Notes: a model not told the origin generated them from the letters alone. Numbered from the stretch's first letter, positions 1 to 7,700 are shown. The stretch is DNA of 19,042 nucleotides from UBA7328 sp002471345 (GCA_964011275.1 CAXGOB010000088.1:1-19042), one strand, 5' to 3'. A program made the numbers and translations.

Positions 1-198
1 ATTAACAGATTTCCTTAAAGCTGCAATTGCTTTATGTAAAGGATCTTTTGGGTCAAACTTAGTTTCGAAGTTAGGTTTACCACGAACTTCAACCCAAGAT
101 TTCTCTTTACTATCTTTTATTTTTAAGACGTCTTCGCCTTTACCTCTAATGAGTTTAAGCTTGAGGCCTTCAGATATATATTTTTTAAACTTAAACAT
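1..198 (-). CDS. N-terminal part of a probable head-packaged protein, truncated by the window edge
   Basis: Reading from the ATG at 198, the minus strand stays open to base 1 (66 codons), so the C-terminus lies outside the window. The protein begins MFKFKKYISEG and continues with a lysine-rich, charged stretch that includes KSWVEVRGKPNFETKF. I do not recognise a family for the body. The first ten residues match the capsid-targeting peptide pattern shared by several genes here, ending in ISE, a possible prohead-protease cleavage site. The start overlaps the end of the upstream HD-domain gene by 8 bases, so translation is probably coupled and the gene belongs to the same late unit. The reading frame and start are secure; the packaging role is inferred. 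Confidence 0.75.
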   Translation of the reverse strand, partial: MFKFKKYISEGLKLKLIRGKGEDVLKIKDSKEKSWVEVRGKPNFETKFDPKDPLHKAIAALRKSVN

Positions 199-823
199 AC
201 TCTTTAATCTTTTTCTCAATTGCCGAGATGATTTTATTATGTGTTTTGCTCAAGAACCTATCACTACGGAGACGTTTAATGGCAAGTGCAGTCTGTGCAG
301 CATATTTCTTTTGGAAATCTGCAGGCCGAGTATCAATGTCTTGTACATTTGCTAATCTATCCGCAAGTTTAATAACTAATGACCAACTTGACATTTTAGC
401 CATCTTACCAGCGATGTATTCACCTTTACCAATAGCATCAGAGGCAGCTTTATCAGTTGTTAATTCTTGAACCATATCAGCTACAAGAGCACCAAACTGT
501 TTAACTAAATCAGCATATGTGGTATCAGTATCTTCAATAGTATCGTGTAAATAAGCTGCTTGTACCAATGCTGACAGGTTGTTTGATTTTTTAAACTTTT
601 GTACGAACCTAGCAACTTCTTTTGGATGCTCAATATACTCGCCACCACTTTTACGTGTTTGCCCTGCATGAGCTTTGGTCGCAACCCTAAGTGCTTTTAA
701 TGCGCTTTCATTTAAATCAGGGGATTCGCCTGGGGTGTCTTTTTTATATTTTTTTGTGAGTTTCTTTGTTCCCCACTCACCAGCACCACCGGCTTCAGAA
801 ATAAACGATTTAAAGTTTTGCAT
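191..823 (-). CDS. SpoT/MESH1-like HD-domain hydrolase with capsid-targeting N-terminus
   Basis: A 210-residue protein with a RelA/SpoT-type HD domain at about residues 42-162. Expected metal and substrate positions are all visible: H52 in AHAGQTRKSG, H66 in YIEHP, H93-D94 in YLHDTIEDT with E97-D98, and D155/N159 in KLADRLANV. In this family these residues bind Mn2+ and remove the 3'-pyrophosphate of (p)ppGpp. There is no synthetase or TGS/ACT domain, so it would be a small stand-alone alarmone hydrolase; another pyrophosphohydrolase substrate is possible. The N-terminus MQNFKSFISE|A resembles T4 internal-protein propeptides, followed by a basic linker (residues 18-30). That suggests packaging in the head and injection. 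It lies 3 bases after the DUF5824-like gene and overlaps the next gene. The fold is well supported; substrate and packaging are inferred. Confidence 0.88.
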   Translation of the reverse strand: MQNFKSFISEAGGAGEWGTKKLTKKYKKDTPGESPDLNESALKALRVATKAHAGQTRKSGGEYIEHPKEVARFVQKFKKSNNLSALVQAAYLHDTIEDTDTTYADLVKQFGALVADMVQELTTDKAASDAIGKGEYIAGKMAKMSSWSLVIKLADRLANVQDIDTRPADFQKKYAAQTALAIKRLRSDRFLSKTHNKIISAIEKKIKEYV

Positions 824-826
824 TTT

Positions 827-1321
827 TTAGCCCTTTACCTTGGCTGCTAAATCCTTATCTGCCTTGCCCCAAGTCCCTTTTGATTTGGTCACAAAGCTAT
901 TAACTCTTGCAAAGCCCCATTGCTGAGGAGTAGTGCCAGGGCGATGACCAGATTTCCATGCAGCAACACCACGGTTGTAAACCTGTCTAAGTACTCCAAG
1001 AGGCATACCGCTTTTCTCGGCCTTTTTCTTTAAGCCTTCTGTTGCATCTTCTCCAAACATAGCCTTATAGCGAGTTGTGTGCTTTGAAGGTTTTGTTGTA
1101 GCAGTGGCATCACCTGGTGCAGGTTTATAATTTGCTTGACTGTCCGCCTCACCATCTTCACCTTTTTTGGCATACTTTTTAAAGTGTTGATCCCGAGCGA
1201 CCTTGGTGGAAACAGACTTAATTCCTTTATGATATCCGGAAGGTTGTGATCCTTTTCGGTCTCCGATATCCGGATCTTCTGCATTTTTCTTTTCTGTCAG
1301 ATGATCTTTAAATCTATTCAT
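827..1321 (-). CDS. DUF5824-like phage protein with capsid-targeting N-terminus
   Basis: A 164-residue basic protein. The C-terminal third (about residues 95-160) holds a stretch I recognise from many phage genomes: GMPLGVLRQVYNRG, AAWKSGHRPGTTPQQWGFAR and VNSF, which I assign from memory to DUF5824. Its biochemical role is not known to me. The middle (residues 40-90) is low-complexity and rich in K, T, A and P. The N-terminus MNRFKDHLTE|K fits the capsid-targeting pattern with an LTE cleavage site. Its ATG shares a base with the stop of the 645-residue gene (TAATG), indicating coupled translation. Family assignment is fairly firm; a head-packaged role is inferred from the N-terminal peptide. 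Confidence 0.85.
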   Translation of the reverse strand: MNRFKDHLTEKKNAEDPDIGDRKGSQPSGYHKGIKSVSTKVARDQHFKKYAKKGEDGEADSQANYKPAPGDATATTKPSKHTTRYKAMFGEDATEGLKKKAEKSGMPLGVLRQVYNRGVAAWKSGHRPGTTPQQWGFARVNSFVTKSKGTWGKADKDLAAKVKG

Positions 1322-3258
1322 TACTTTGCCTTTCCCATTCTTTTTTGGATGTCCTTAAACGAAAGCTTTGGTTCAGTTGCTTCCTTGAATTCATTAGATT
1401 CTACAAACTCATTTACTGAATTCTCAAGATCATTTACCAAATCCATTTCCTCATTAAGTGTAAATTCTTCTTCAAGTTCATTTTGCTTTTTAAACATTTT
1501 AAAGCGCTTGTCAAATTTAACCTTATTGTTCTTATCCAATAGCATGTGAGGTCGTTTTGAAACATACGTTCCCCACATTTCGTCCAACGATTCCGTTTTG
1601 GTTTCTTCATTCTGTCTTCTTAGTACAGCAGAAACTTGTGGATGATCAGATAGTCCCTTTTTGATCTTTTCGATGGACTTGACTGCACCAGTCATGTTGC
1701 CACCTTTATATCTTTTATCAGATGCAATTCCTATAGCCATTTTTACATGTTTAGGATCATGAGCTGCTTCATCAAGATCTACATCTTCATTTCGTTTAGA
1801 TGCCGCTTTACCTTGATCCATAACTTTCTTACCCATAGGAGTAAGGTTACCTTTCTTATCATACATTTGATTGATAAGTTTCTTTTCAGCTGCGGTTAAC
1901 TCGTCGAGCTGAACTTCTTCTGTACGAACCGCCTTACCTACTGTTTTTTCAAATTCAGTTGCCGCGGCATGAACTTTTGCTGGATCATTACTTGGATGTG
2001 TCATCATATAATGACCTGTCATGTCATTGTGATAATGTTTTGCCTTAGATGGTTTTACACCATGCTTTTTCATTATATCGGAAAGGTGTTTCTTGGTTTC
2101 CTGGTGAGGTTTGTTCTCACGTTGGTCGAAAACAGGGCTTCCCTTTTTAATAGCTTTATTAATTCTACCTGGTACCTTTACCTTGATATCATGGGTATTC
2201 TTTCCAAAACGACCTGACGGTGTTCTTTCTTCCATAAACATTTCAAATTGTTCATCAATATTTAAGGACTCATTCTTTTTTCTTTGTTGCATACGGTCGG
2301 TTTCCTTACGTTTAATTGAAGGAAGAATCCGTCGAGCCAATCTTTCAAGACGTGACGACGGCATTTTCTCAAGTCTCTTTTCAATAGCAATTTTTGCAGT
2401 AGGATCAAGATCAGCAAATCTTTTGGACTTTGCCAATTTATCCTTGATCATAGTACGTGCAGTTTTCCGAGCTCTTTTCTTTAGAGTGTCTAATGTGGCA
2501 CGTCTACGCATTGCCTTTTTGCGTGCAAGAGCAATTTTACCTTTATATCTTCTAAGGAGTCGAGCTCTTTTCCGTCGTGCGGCTCTCGATAGAACTGCTT
2601 CTTCTAAAGTTTCTTCATCTAATGCCATACCTTGCCTCGTTGTATCAAAAATCTTTTTTGCGGTTGATTGTAATTTTTTAGGAAGACCTTGTTTAAAAGT
2701 TTTAAAGTCATCATCGGCAGCAAGCGATCTCATCTTGGATGCACTCATGCCGGAAACACCTTCCGAATCTGGGTCTCTTTCACCAGCTGAAACTACATTA
2801 ATAGTATTAAATTTATAATCTTTTCCATTGTATTTATTTAATAAAGTTTCAAATTCCTTTACTCTGTCAGAACCAACTACCACAGTCATATTCTTATACA
2901 TATTCTGTAGTTGTTTTGCCACCTCAATAATTGTCCTTGCAGGTGATTTCTTAATTACTTTGCCAAAGGCCTTTTGAGCAAAAAATAGTTTTTCCTCATA
3001 TGTTAAAGGATTCTTTTTAGGGTCAGTTGTATGAGAAAGGAAAATAGCAGGATCGGCCTTTTGGCTTTGAGCAACATTTAAAACCTTACCAACAAGCTTT
3101 TCATGTCCTACTGTAATAGGATTCATTCTGCCGAAACTAATAACGACCGTATCTTTTTTAACGGCTTCTGTTAATTTTGGTTCAGTTTCAATGAATTGGG
3201 CCGGGTCAAATTCTTTAAAGTTTTTGACTGGTGGCTTTTTCTTCTTTTTATCGGCCAT
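1321..3258 (-). CDS. NMN adenylyltransferase-like N-domain fused to a basic polyprotein with multiple prohead-protease sites
   Basis: A 645-residue protein. Residues 36-185 look like a nucleotidyl/cytidylyltransferase fold: VVISFGRMNPITVGH has the TxGH motif (49-52), VVVGSDR lies at 126-132, and GMSASKMR (170-177) resembles the ISxTxxR nucleotide motif. Residues 225-330 are extremely Arg/Lys-rich, suggesting nucleic-acid binding. The remainder holds short acidic stretches ending in (L/I)xE: LTE 29-31, LDE 213-215, LEE 218-220, IDE 334-336, LDE 451-453, LDE 495-497, LDE 558-560 and LNE 601-603. These match the T4 gp21 cleavage rule, so the protein may be cut into peptides during head maturation. 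The N-terminus has NFKEF but an extended leader. A TATAAATA late promoter motif lies upstream. Gene and N-domain are well supported; processing is inferred. Confidence 0.82.
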   Translation of the reverse strand: MADKKKKKPPVKNFKEFDPAQFIETEPKLTEAVKKDTVVISFGRMNPITVGHEKLVGKVLNVAQSQKADPAIFLSHTTDPKKNPLTYEEKLFFAQKAFGKVIKKSPARTIIEVAKQLQNMYKNMTVVVGSDRVKEFETLLNKYNGKDYKFNTINVVSAGERDPDSEGVSGMSASKMRSLAADDDFKTFKQGLPKKLQSTAKKIFDTTRQGMALDEETLEEAVLSRAARRKRARLLRRYKGKIALARKKAMRRRATLDTLKKRARKTARTMIKDKLAKSKRFADLDPTAKIAIEKRLEKMPSSRLERLARRILPSIKRKETDRMQQRKKNESLNIDEQFEMFMEERTPSGRFGKNTHDIKVKVPGRINKAIKKGSPVFDQRENKPHQETKKHLSDIMKKHGVKPSKAKHYHNDMTGHYMMTHPSNDPAKVHAAATEFEKTVGKAVRTEEVQLDELTAAEKKLINQMYDKKGNLTPMGKKVMDQGKAASKRNEDVDLDEAAHDPKHVKMAIGIASDKRYKGGNMTGAVKSIEKIKKGLSDHPQVSAVLRRQNEETKTESLDEMWGTYVSKRPHMLLDKNNKVKFDKRFKMFKKQNELEEEFTLNEEMDLVNDLENSVNEFVESNEFKEATEPKLSFKDIQKRMGKAK

Positions 3259-3292
3259 TATATGTCTCGATTCCTATACTACTTTATAGATA

Positions 3293-3300
3293 TATTTATA
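3293..3300 (-). promoter_or_regulatory. T4-type late promoter (TATAAATA)
   Basis: The minus strand reads TATAAATA, the exact T4 late promoter -10 consensus. It lies in the 48-base gap between the sulfotransferase gene and the 645-residue gene, about 35 bases before that ATG. It would be read by host polymerase carrying the phage late sigma and gp33, which is encoded in this window. It would control the block 3258-1 of head-packaged proteins. An 8-mer of this kind is expected once or twice by chance in this AT-rich window, but the intergenic position supports it. Confidence 0.7.
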
Positions 3301-3306
3301 ACTTAC

Positions 3307-3966
3307 TTAATCGGTGGGGAACTTTCTATCATATCCAAAGGTTTCAAAGTCTTCCTTGAAGTATTCGTATATAAAGTCCTTTGTATAATCCGATTTAAAC
3401 TCATTTTTCCAATTATTATTACCTGAAAAGGAAACAGACGATTTATTTTCAGTTGTTAATGGTGCATCTGTTTCCCATAGTTCTCTCAATGGTTTTAGAT
3501 CATCTGCTAATGTTTCCTGGTGTAATAGATATGTTGGCATCCTACCAGATGGGTGTAAATATGATTTCATTGTTCCAAAAGATCCAGCCGTTCTGTTTTT
3601 TGTAAATGCTGGAAAATCTCTTAGGTCCTCCTTTCGTACCCAATCTTCAAATGATGGGCTAAACCTAGGTGATTCTGGTGGATGATTCTTGTCCTTTTGT
3701 GCTGGTTTATTAATATTATATGTATATACGTCTCTACTGTGGTGGTACCAACTTACAATTCTTGCATATGGATTTCTGATAATCATAATATAGTCGTTAT
3801 CAGTATACTCAGGGTGAACATTTATTAGTTCAGAATATGAATAGTGTTGATTGACAATTCGTTCCTTAACCACCCTGGCACCATATGTAATCCACTGCTC
3901 AAATGCCTTACCACCCGTCTTTGGTACGTGCAATGATATAACATTATTCTTTAGCAGAAACGACAT
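3307..3966 (-). CDS. Sulfotransferase family protein (first of three)
   Basis: A 219-residue protein of the PAPS-dependent sulfotransferase fold. The 5'-phosphosulfate-binding loop is HVPKTGGKAF at residues 13-22, with the catalytic-type lysine K16. The 3'-phosphate-binding strand/helix is IIRNPYARIVSWY at 62-74. The layout resembles the family that sulfates carbohydrates. The acceptor cannot be told from sequence; the neighbours (glycosyltransferases, methyltransferase) suggest a surface glycan. It is the last gene of the cassette and starts 3 bases after the stop of the GT25-like gene, so it is probably translated from the same mRNA. No signal peptide or membrane segment is visible, so it should act in the cytoplasm. 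Fold assignment is confident. Confidence 0.88.
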   Translation of the reverse strand: MSFLLKNNVISLHVPKTGGKAFEQWITYGARVVKERIVNQHYSYSELINVHPEYTDNDYIMIIRNPYARIVSWYHHSRDVYTYNINKPAQKDKNHPPESPRFSPSFEDWVRKEDLRDFPAFTKNRTAGSFGTMKSYLHPSGRMPTYLLHQETLADDLKPLRELWETDAPLTTENKSSVSFSGNNNWKNEFKSDYTKDFIYEYFKEDFETFGYDRKFPTD

Positions 3967-3969
3967 GGT

Positions 3970-4650
3970 TTAATTTACCAGATTTCTTTCAAATGATGCT
4001 ACAAAGGCATAATTATTTTCTGCTGGTTCCTCCCAAATTGTAGAGTCTCGCAGCCAACCAATTGCAGCTGTTGGGTCCATAATAGCCAAAGGAATCTTTG
4101 TATAATTTGCACGTTGGATGAGAAAGTATAGATTGTCAACCGCTGATCTTACACCATTTTCCTCAATTTCCTTGAGCATTGACCTAGCGGTAGCCGCCGA
4201 GATGGCATAAGCATGAGCACCTTCGTGGCCAGATATTTGTCTAAGTCCTCTAGGACCACCTGCGGCTTCATGGTCATATCTAGTTGGATCCTTTAACTTG
4301 TATCCTAGGCATACAATTCTATTATCACCAATTTTAACATTCCGAGGATCGTGTAGCATTACAGCATCATGCTCAAGAATAATTGCAGTTTCATTATTGT
4401 CTGCAATCTTTTTCCAAATAGCTGCATGACCAGCCGTACAAAGTTGTGCAGCTGGAACCCAGTTATTACGCTTGATATGTCTACTCAAGCCTATGGTATT
4501 CCAGGCGTCATTTGGATCCATGTTATAGAAGCCCTCGTGATATTCGTAAGGTAGTCCTATTGTATCACAAGAATCAGCGGTAATTTGAGCATACTCTCGT
4601 GATAGATCGGTGTCAATTCTTAAAATATAAGCTTTTTGTATTTCGTTCAT
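3970..4650 (-). CDS. Glycosyltransferase family 25-like (LPS glycan type)
   Basis: A 226-residue protein resembling GT25 enzymes, which add galactose or glucose to lipooligosaccharide. Visible signatures are the N-terminal strand KAYILRIDTDLSREY, the central CTAGHAAIWKKI (71-82) followed by AIILEHDAVM (89-98), where the usual ExD/DxD motif appears as EHD, then GAHAYAIS (144-151) and VDNLYFL (171-177). Length is slightly below typical bacterial members (about 240-280). Its ATG overlaps the stop of the preceding sulfotransferase (ATGA), indicating coupled translation. The donor sugar and acceptor cannot be read from sequence; in this cassette, lipopolysaccharide or a phage-surface glycan are both possible. 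Confidence 0.83.
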   Translation of the reverse strand: MNEIQKAYILRIDTDLSREYAQITADSCDTIGLPYEYHEGFYNMDPNDAWNTIGLSRHIKRNNWVPAAQLCTAGHAAIWKKIADNNETAIILEHDAVMLHDPRNVKIGDNRIVCLGYKLKDPTRYDHEAAGGPRGLRQISGHEGAHAYAISAATARSMLKEIEENGVRSAVDNLYFLIQRANYTKIPLAIMDPTAAIGWLRDSTIWEEPAENNYAFVASFERNLVN

Positions 4651-5318
4651 GCTAGTTCCAATCCCGTTTCTAATTCCATAAGTTTGTCAAAATCCTTTTC
4701 ATAATATTTTTTAACAGCATCAAGTGTTTTTTGATCATAATACTGTTCAAAGATTTCTTGTTGTTTCGGTGTATAACCGTTTTTATATTGTTTTAATTCC
4801 AACTTTCCTGTCATGCCCTTGGAGAAGCAAAACTCTTGCAAGTGTTCGTTAAGTCTATTATATGACCACCAGGTCCCTTTGTCAACACCTTTTAATTTAG
4901 GATAATCTGTTTGAAGAATCCTATTTGAAGTATCAGTTTCATGGTAACCATTTTTAAAAATATTTCTAAATTCCTCAGGCGATTTTCTTTGCCCTCGCTT
5001 TAAAAAGAAATAAAGTGATAATTGGCGCCTATGTGGGTTTCTAAGTACACTTATGATTTCCTTATCAGCCAACGTAGTCGTGGTCACGACATTATTATCC
5101 ACTAGTTCCTGAAGCATTAGGTGGATAAACCTGTACTGATGTCTATATTTTCTAATCAACTCTGGGTTTACATTATTGTCTCTAATACCACAATCGTTTA
5201 TCTCTGTCCATATATCATTCTGATCACAAAAGTTTCTCACGAAAAAATCTGCAAGACTAGAGCTTGCATTCTTTGGAATTCTCAGAAATATAAAATTATG
5301 TTTATCACATATTACCAT
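4647..5318 (-). CDS. Sulfotransferase family protein (second of three)
   Basis: A 223-residue protein with a clear sulfotransferase core. The 5'-PSB loop is RIPKNASSSL (residues 13-22) and the 3'-PB motif is SVLRNPHRRQLSLYFF (90-105). The 'PKNASSS' loop is typical of the sulfotransferase-2 and related carbohydrate sulfotransferase families, and differs from the PKTGG and PKSGT loops of its two cassette neighbours. The three genes are therefore not recent tandem duplicates. The C-terminus is lysine-rich and probably helical (PKQQEIFEQYYDQKTLDAVKKY). It sits 4 bases after the third sulfotransferase gene and overlaps the GT25-like gene by 4 bases. The substrate is unknown. Confidence 0.86.
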   Translation of the reverse strand: MVICDKHNFIFLRIPKNASSSLADFFVRNFCDQNDIWTEINDCGIRDNNVNPELIRKYRHQYRFIHLMLQELVDNNVVTTTTLADKEIISVLRNPHRRQLSLYFFLKRGQRKSPEEFRNIFKNGYHETDTSNRILQTDYPKLKGVDKGTWWSYNRLNEHLQEFCFSKGMTGKLELKQYKNGYTPKQQEIFEQYYDQKTLDAVKKYYEKDFDKLMELETGLELA

Positions 5319-5322
5319 AATA

Positions 5323-5871
5323 TTACCTCATTTTTGTCATTGATGGCAATTCAATTGCATTCTTAATACACATTAGACTATCAAACTTTATACTATTAAA
5401 AAGATAGTTCTGTAACCTATCAATCTGTTCTACATTTTTATTTATCATATCATTAAATGAAAGCTTAAAAATATTAGTTTCTTGCTCCCATCTCTTTATA
5501 TCACCTAAATTTAACGCTGGCATGGGTCTACCAGTTTTCTCATTCCATCTTTGATATGATTCTACAATTTCCTTTTCGTCTCTCACCAAAAGTATTTTCT
5601 TTGTGTTCTTGAGCAATTGAGCTCTTTTCTTATTATATGATACATGGGTGACCGCAAATTCATTATCACCAAATAACTCTATTGACTTTTCAAATTTCAA
5701 CTGGTGTGTGTATTTTTGGGGATTTTTTCTGGTATCGTTTATATCAGATGTATATTGCTGGTAGGTACCTGGGTTTAAATGTAGTAAGGTTTGTCTGATT
5801 CCAAACTCTAAAAGTAAATTACTACATAGATATGTGCCTGATTTAGGCATGCTAATAATTAAAGTTTTCAT
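5323..5871 (-). CDS. Small sulfotransferase-like P-loop protein (third of three)
   Basis: A 182-residue protein starting directly with the PAPS-binding loop: MKTLIISMPKSGTYLCSNLL, with SMPKSGT at residues 7-13. The 3'-phosphate motif is KILLVRDEKEIVESY (92-106). This is the sulfotransferase-1 type loop. The protein is shorter than most members (250-300 residues), and the part after about residue 110 is hard to align by eye, so it may be a minimal or specialised version. Its start overlaps the end of the GNGPS-type transferase gene by 20 bases. The likely role is sulfation of a glycan made or modified by neighbouring enzymes; loss of activity by shortening cannot be excluded. Confidence 0.78.
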   Translation of the reverse strand: MKTLIISMPKSGTYLCSNLLLEFGIRQTLLHLNPGTYQQYTSDINDTRKNPQKYTHQLKFEKSIELFGDNEFAVTHVSYNKKRAQLLKNTKKILLVRDEKEIVESYQRWNEKTGRPMPALNLGDIKRWEQETNIFKLSFNDMINKNVEQIDRLQNYLFNSIKFDSLMCIKNAIELPSMTKMR

Positions 5872-6370
5872 GGTGTTCTATTTGCGCATGTTTAGAGTTT
5901 ACATAAAGTTTTGCACCGGCAGGAGCATGAATGATTGTATGTGTGTCAATTATCTCATTCCAGTATTGAATCCATTCGTTATTAATATCAACCCCAATCG
6001 CCTGTTGAACCCACCGATCCTTATTAAATACTCGATCTGTTGACGAACTCCAATTATCTGAAAAGAGTAAATCAAAACCATACATTTCAAAATGAGTATA
6101 ACCCATTTTTCTTAGGTAGTTATATGCATTATGGCCTGTATTCCATGCAAGATTAAGGCCACCTTTTTTTGTCATGAAAGGCTTTTTTAACACATGTACC
6201 TTTGGATTGCCTTCAAGTTTATTAATAACTTTTTTATCGCTTACAAAAATAATATCTACATTGTGTTCAGTAAGGTTAAACCCAGCTGTCATTCCGCCAT
6301 CTAAATGATTTAATTGTGAATAAAATTTACTTGACGGACCATTACCAATGAGTATAACCTTTCTAATCAT
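5852..6370 (-). CDS. GNGPS-motif transferase (sialyltransferase GT42 / DUF115-like)
   Basis: A 172-residue Rossmann-type protein. The N-terminal loop IGNGPSS (residues 8-14) and the later NTGHNAYNYLRKMGY (77-91) followed by HFEMYGFDLLF (93-103) match the layout of CMP-sialyltransferases of family GT42 and of DUF115/motility accessory proteins. In those families the GNGPS loop binds the nucleotide of CMP-sugar or a related donor. At 172 residues it is shorter than full GT42 enzymes, so donor and acceptor are open and it may be only a fold relative. It overlaps both neighbours (4 and 20 bases), placing it firmly in the glycan cassette. Confidence 0.65.
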   Translation of the reverse strand: MIRKVILIGNGPSSKFYSQLNHLDGGMTAGFNLTEHNVDIIFVSDKKVINKLEGNPKVHVLKKPFMTKKGGLNLAWNTGHNAYNYLRKMGYTHFEMYGFDLLFSDNWSSSTDRVFNKDRWVQQAIGVDINNEWIQYWNEIIDTHTIIHAPAGAKLYVNSKHAQIEHHENFNY

Positions 6371-6951
6371 TCCAGTAACGTGCTCCCTATTTTTGAGCGA
6401 TTACGGCCAGTACATTTTACCAATGTAGGAATATCCCCACGCATTTCATCAATAATGGTAACCCATTCAGAATGTGGTTTTAATGTGCAATGAGCGTTTT
6501 CCCCGTTCGGTAATACTGCCTTTGCCAGATCTGTGGCAATACTAAAGTACACAAACTTACCAGCATAACTAAAAATGTCTGCAATCACATCATATACATA
6601 ATCCTCAGGAATATGCTCTAAAACATCAGTATTAATGACTGCATCAAATGTCCCAGTAGGCTTTGTTTCAAATTCTTGTACACCTGGATCATATTTCGTA
6701 AGTTTTTTAATATCCCAATACTGATCTAATTTGTGCTGAGAATATTGTAGACCATGTCCGCAGCCATAATCTAATAATGACTTACAATCAAACTTTTTGA
6801 GCATCTTTTTAATATCATCTTTTGCTCTCATCACGGGGTCATTATTTTCATAGCCACCGTTATTGTAAAATTCTTTATATTGATCAATGTAGGTAGGATC
6901 TTGCTCTTCCATAAAATCTCCACAAGTCGTAAATTTTAAATCACCCATCAT
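6367..6951 (-). CDS. Class I SAM-dependent methyltransferase
   Basis: A 194-residue methyltransferase of the Methyltransf_11/23 type. Motif I is SLLDYGCGHG at residues 58-67, a later acidic position is YDPG (87-90), and the post-motif FDAVINTDVLEHIPED spans 102-117. It has no DNA-binding or target-recognition extension, so a small molecule, sugar or peptide substrate is more likely than DNA. It starts inside the stop of the GT8-like gene (ATGA) and ends overlapping the GNGPS-type gene. The context suggests O-methylation of a glycan residue, but that is inference. Two consecutive ATGs occur at the start; the first overlaps the upstream stop and was kept. Confidence 0.85.
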   Translation of the reverse strand: MMGDLKFTTCGDFMEEQDPTYIDQYKEFYNNGGYENNDPVMRAKDDIKKMLKKFDCKSLLDYGCGHGLQYSQHKLDQYWDIKKLTKYDPGVQEFETKPTGTFDAVINTDVLEHIPEDYVYDVIADIFSYAGKFVYFSIATDLAKAVLPNGENAHCTLKPHSEWVTIIDEMRGDIPTLVKCTGRNRSKIGSTLLE

Positions 6952-7661
6952 TTAAGTATTCTCTCATCCTGAAACTCTGTTTCCATTAATGGTTTATTAT
7001 GTCGATGGTAGTGTATTAGGCTCACGCCATCCTTCCATCTTTCGGGCTTTTGATATCTACCCATATGATAATTATATTGCTTTGGTAATTCGTTATAGCG
7101 TCTATGATTTGCTATCCAGGTATTTAATAAACCTTGATCAAAGCCACCAAGACTATTCTCAACAGAGGTTCTGTTTAAGTCTCTTTGTTTTAATGTGGAT
7201 ACAAAATGTATGAAATTTTCATATTCGGATCTTGGAAAGATCACTACACCACTATTAAAGAAGCCTTCAATTTCATTAAAGAATTGAAATGCTCGTTTGG
7301 AATCAAATCGTTGTTTTGAAGCATCCATTTTATGTAATGTAAGACCTTGTTTACCAGCATAGTCGAATACATTTCCACTATTTACGGTAGCCATAATATC
7401 ACTATCAATAAAACAAATATTATCATAATCCCAACACCAACCCTCCAGGAATGGTAGAAAGATACCATAGAATAAAGGGATGTCGTCAGGCAATTTGTGA
7501 TCCATAAATTTATATGAAACACCATGCTTCTTGGCATATGCTGATATGGATTGCTTAGAGTACTCGTGATAATTTCCAGCGTTTACATATACACCGGGCC
7601 TATCTTTTCTTACACGATCTTTATCTGGACTATTAAAATACTGATAAATTAAATTTTTCAT
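6948..7661 (-). CDS. GT8-like glycosyltransferase (DxD type)
   Basis: A 237-residue glycosyltransferase of the GT-A fold, similar to family GT8. Signatures are CFIDSDIMAT with the metal-binding DSD at residues 86-88, FFNSGVVIF at 134-142, GGFDQGLLN at 172-180 and IHYHRHNKP with the C-terminal metal-ligand histidine near 217-219. This order (DxD, NxG, DQ, H) is that of retaining nucleotide-sugar transferases. It is the first gene of the seven-gene glycan cassette, directly behind a sigma70-type promoter. The ATG at 7661 has only AGG 7 bases upstream, and the predicted transcript start is 3-5 bases before it. The sugar donor is not identifiable. Confidence 0.84.
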   Translation of the reverse strand: MKNLIYQYFNSPDKDRVRKDRPGVYVNAGNYHEYSKQSISAYAKKHGVSYKFMDHKLPDDIPLFYGIFLPFLEGWCWDYDNICFIDSDIMATVNSGNVFDYAGKQGLTLHKMDASKQRFDSKRAFQFFNEIEGFFNSGVVIFPRSEYENFIHFVSTLKQRDLNRTSVENSLGGFDQGLLNTWIANHRRYNELPKQYNYHMGRYQKPERWKDGVSLIHYHRHNKPLMETEFQDERILK

Positions 7662-7671
7662 AATATAACCT

Positions 7672-7700
7672 ATAATAAACTATTTAGGTTGGATTGTCAA
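7672..7700 (-). promoter_or_regulatory. Sigma70-type promoter of the glycan cassette
   Basis: On the minus strand TTGACA (7700-7695) is followed after exactly 17 bases by TATTAT (7677-7672). This is a near-consensus host sigma70 promoter, as used for early and middle genes by T4-like phages. It overlaps the last codons of the upstream structural gene and would start transcription 3-5 bases before the GT8-like ATG. It makes the cassette independent of the late structural gene upstream. Confidence 0.75.

Noticed and set aside
2111..2818. A 235-codon plus-strand open frame opposite the 645-residue gene
   Set aside because: It is antisense to the Arg/Lys-rich region, has biased composition expected from reading that region backwards, and shows no ribosome site or motif. 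All credible genes are on the minus strand.
3307..5871. The three sulfotransferases as a recent tandem triplication
   Set aside because: Their PAPS loops (PKTGG, PKNASS, PKSGT), lengths and remaining sequence differ too much; they look independently acquired or anciently diverged.
6367..6951. The methyltransferase as a DNA-modifying enzyme
   Set aside because: It lacks a DPPY/NPPY catalytic motif, a PCQ motif or a target-recognition domain; it looks like a small-molecule or sugar enzyme.
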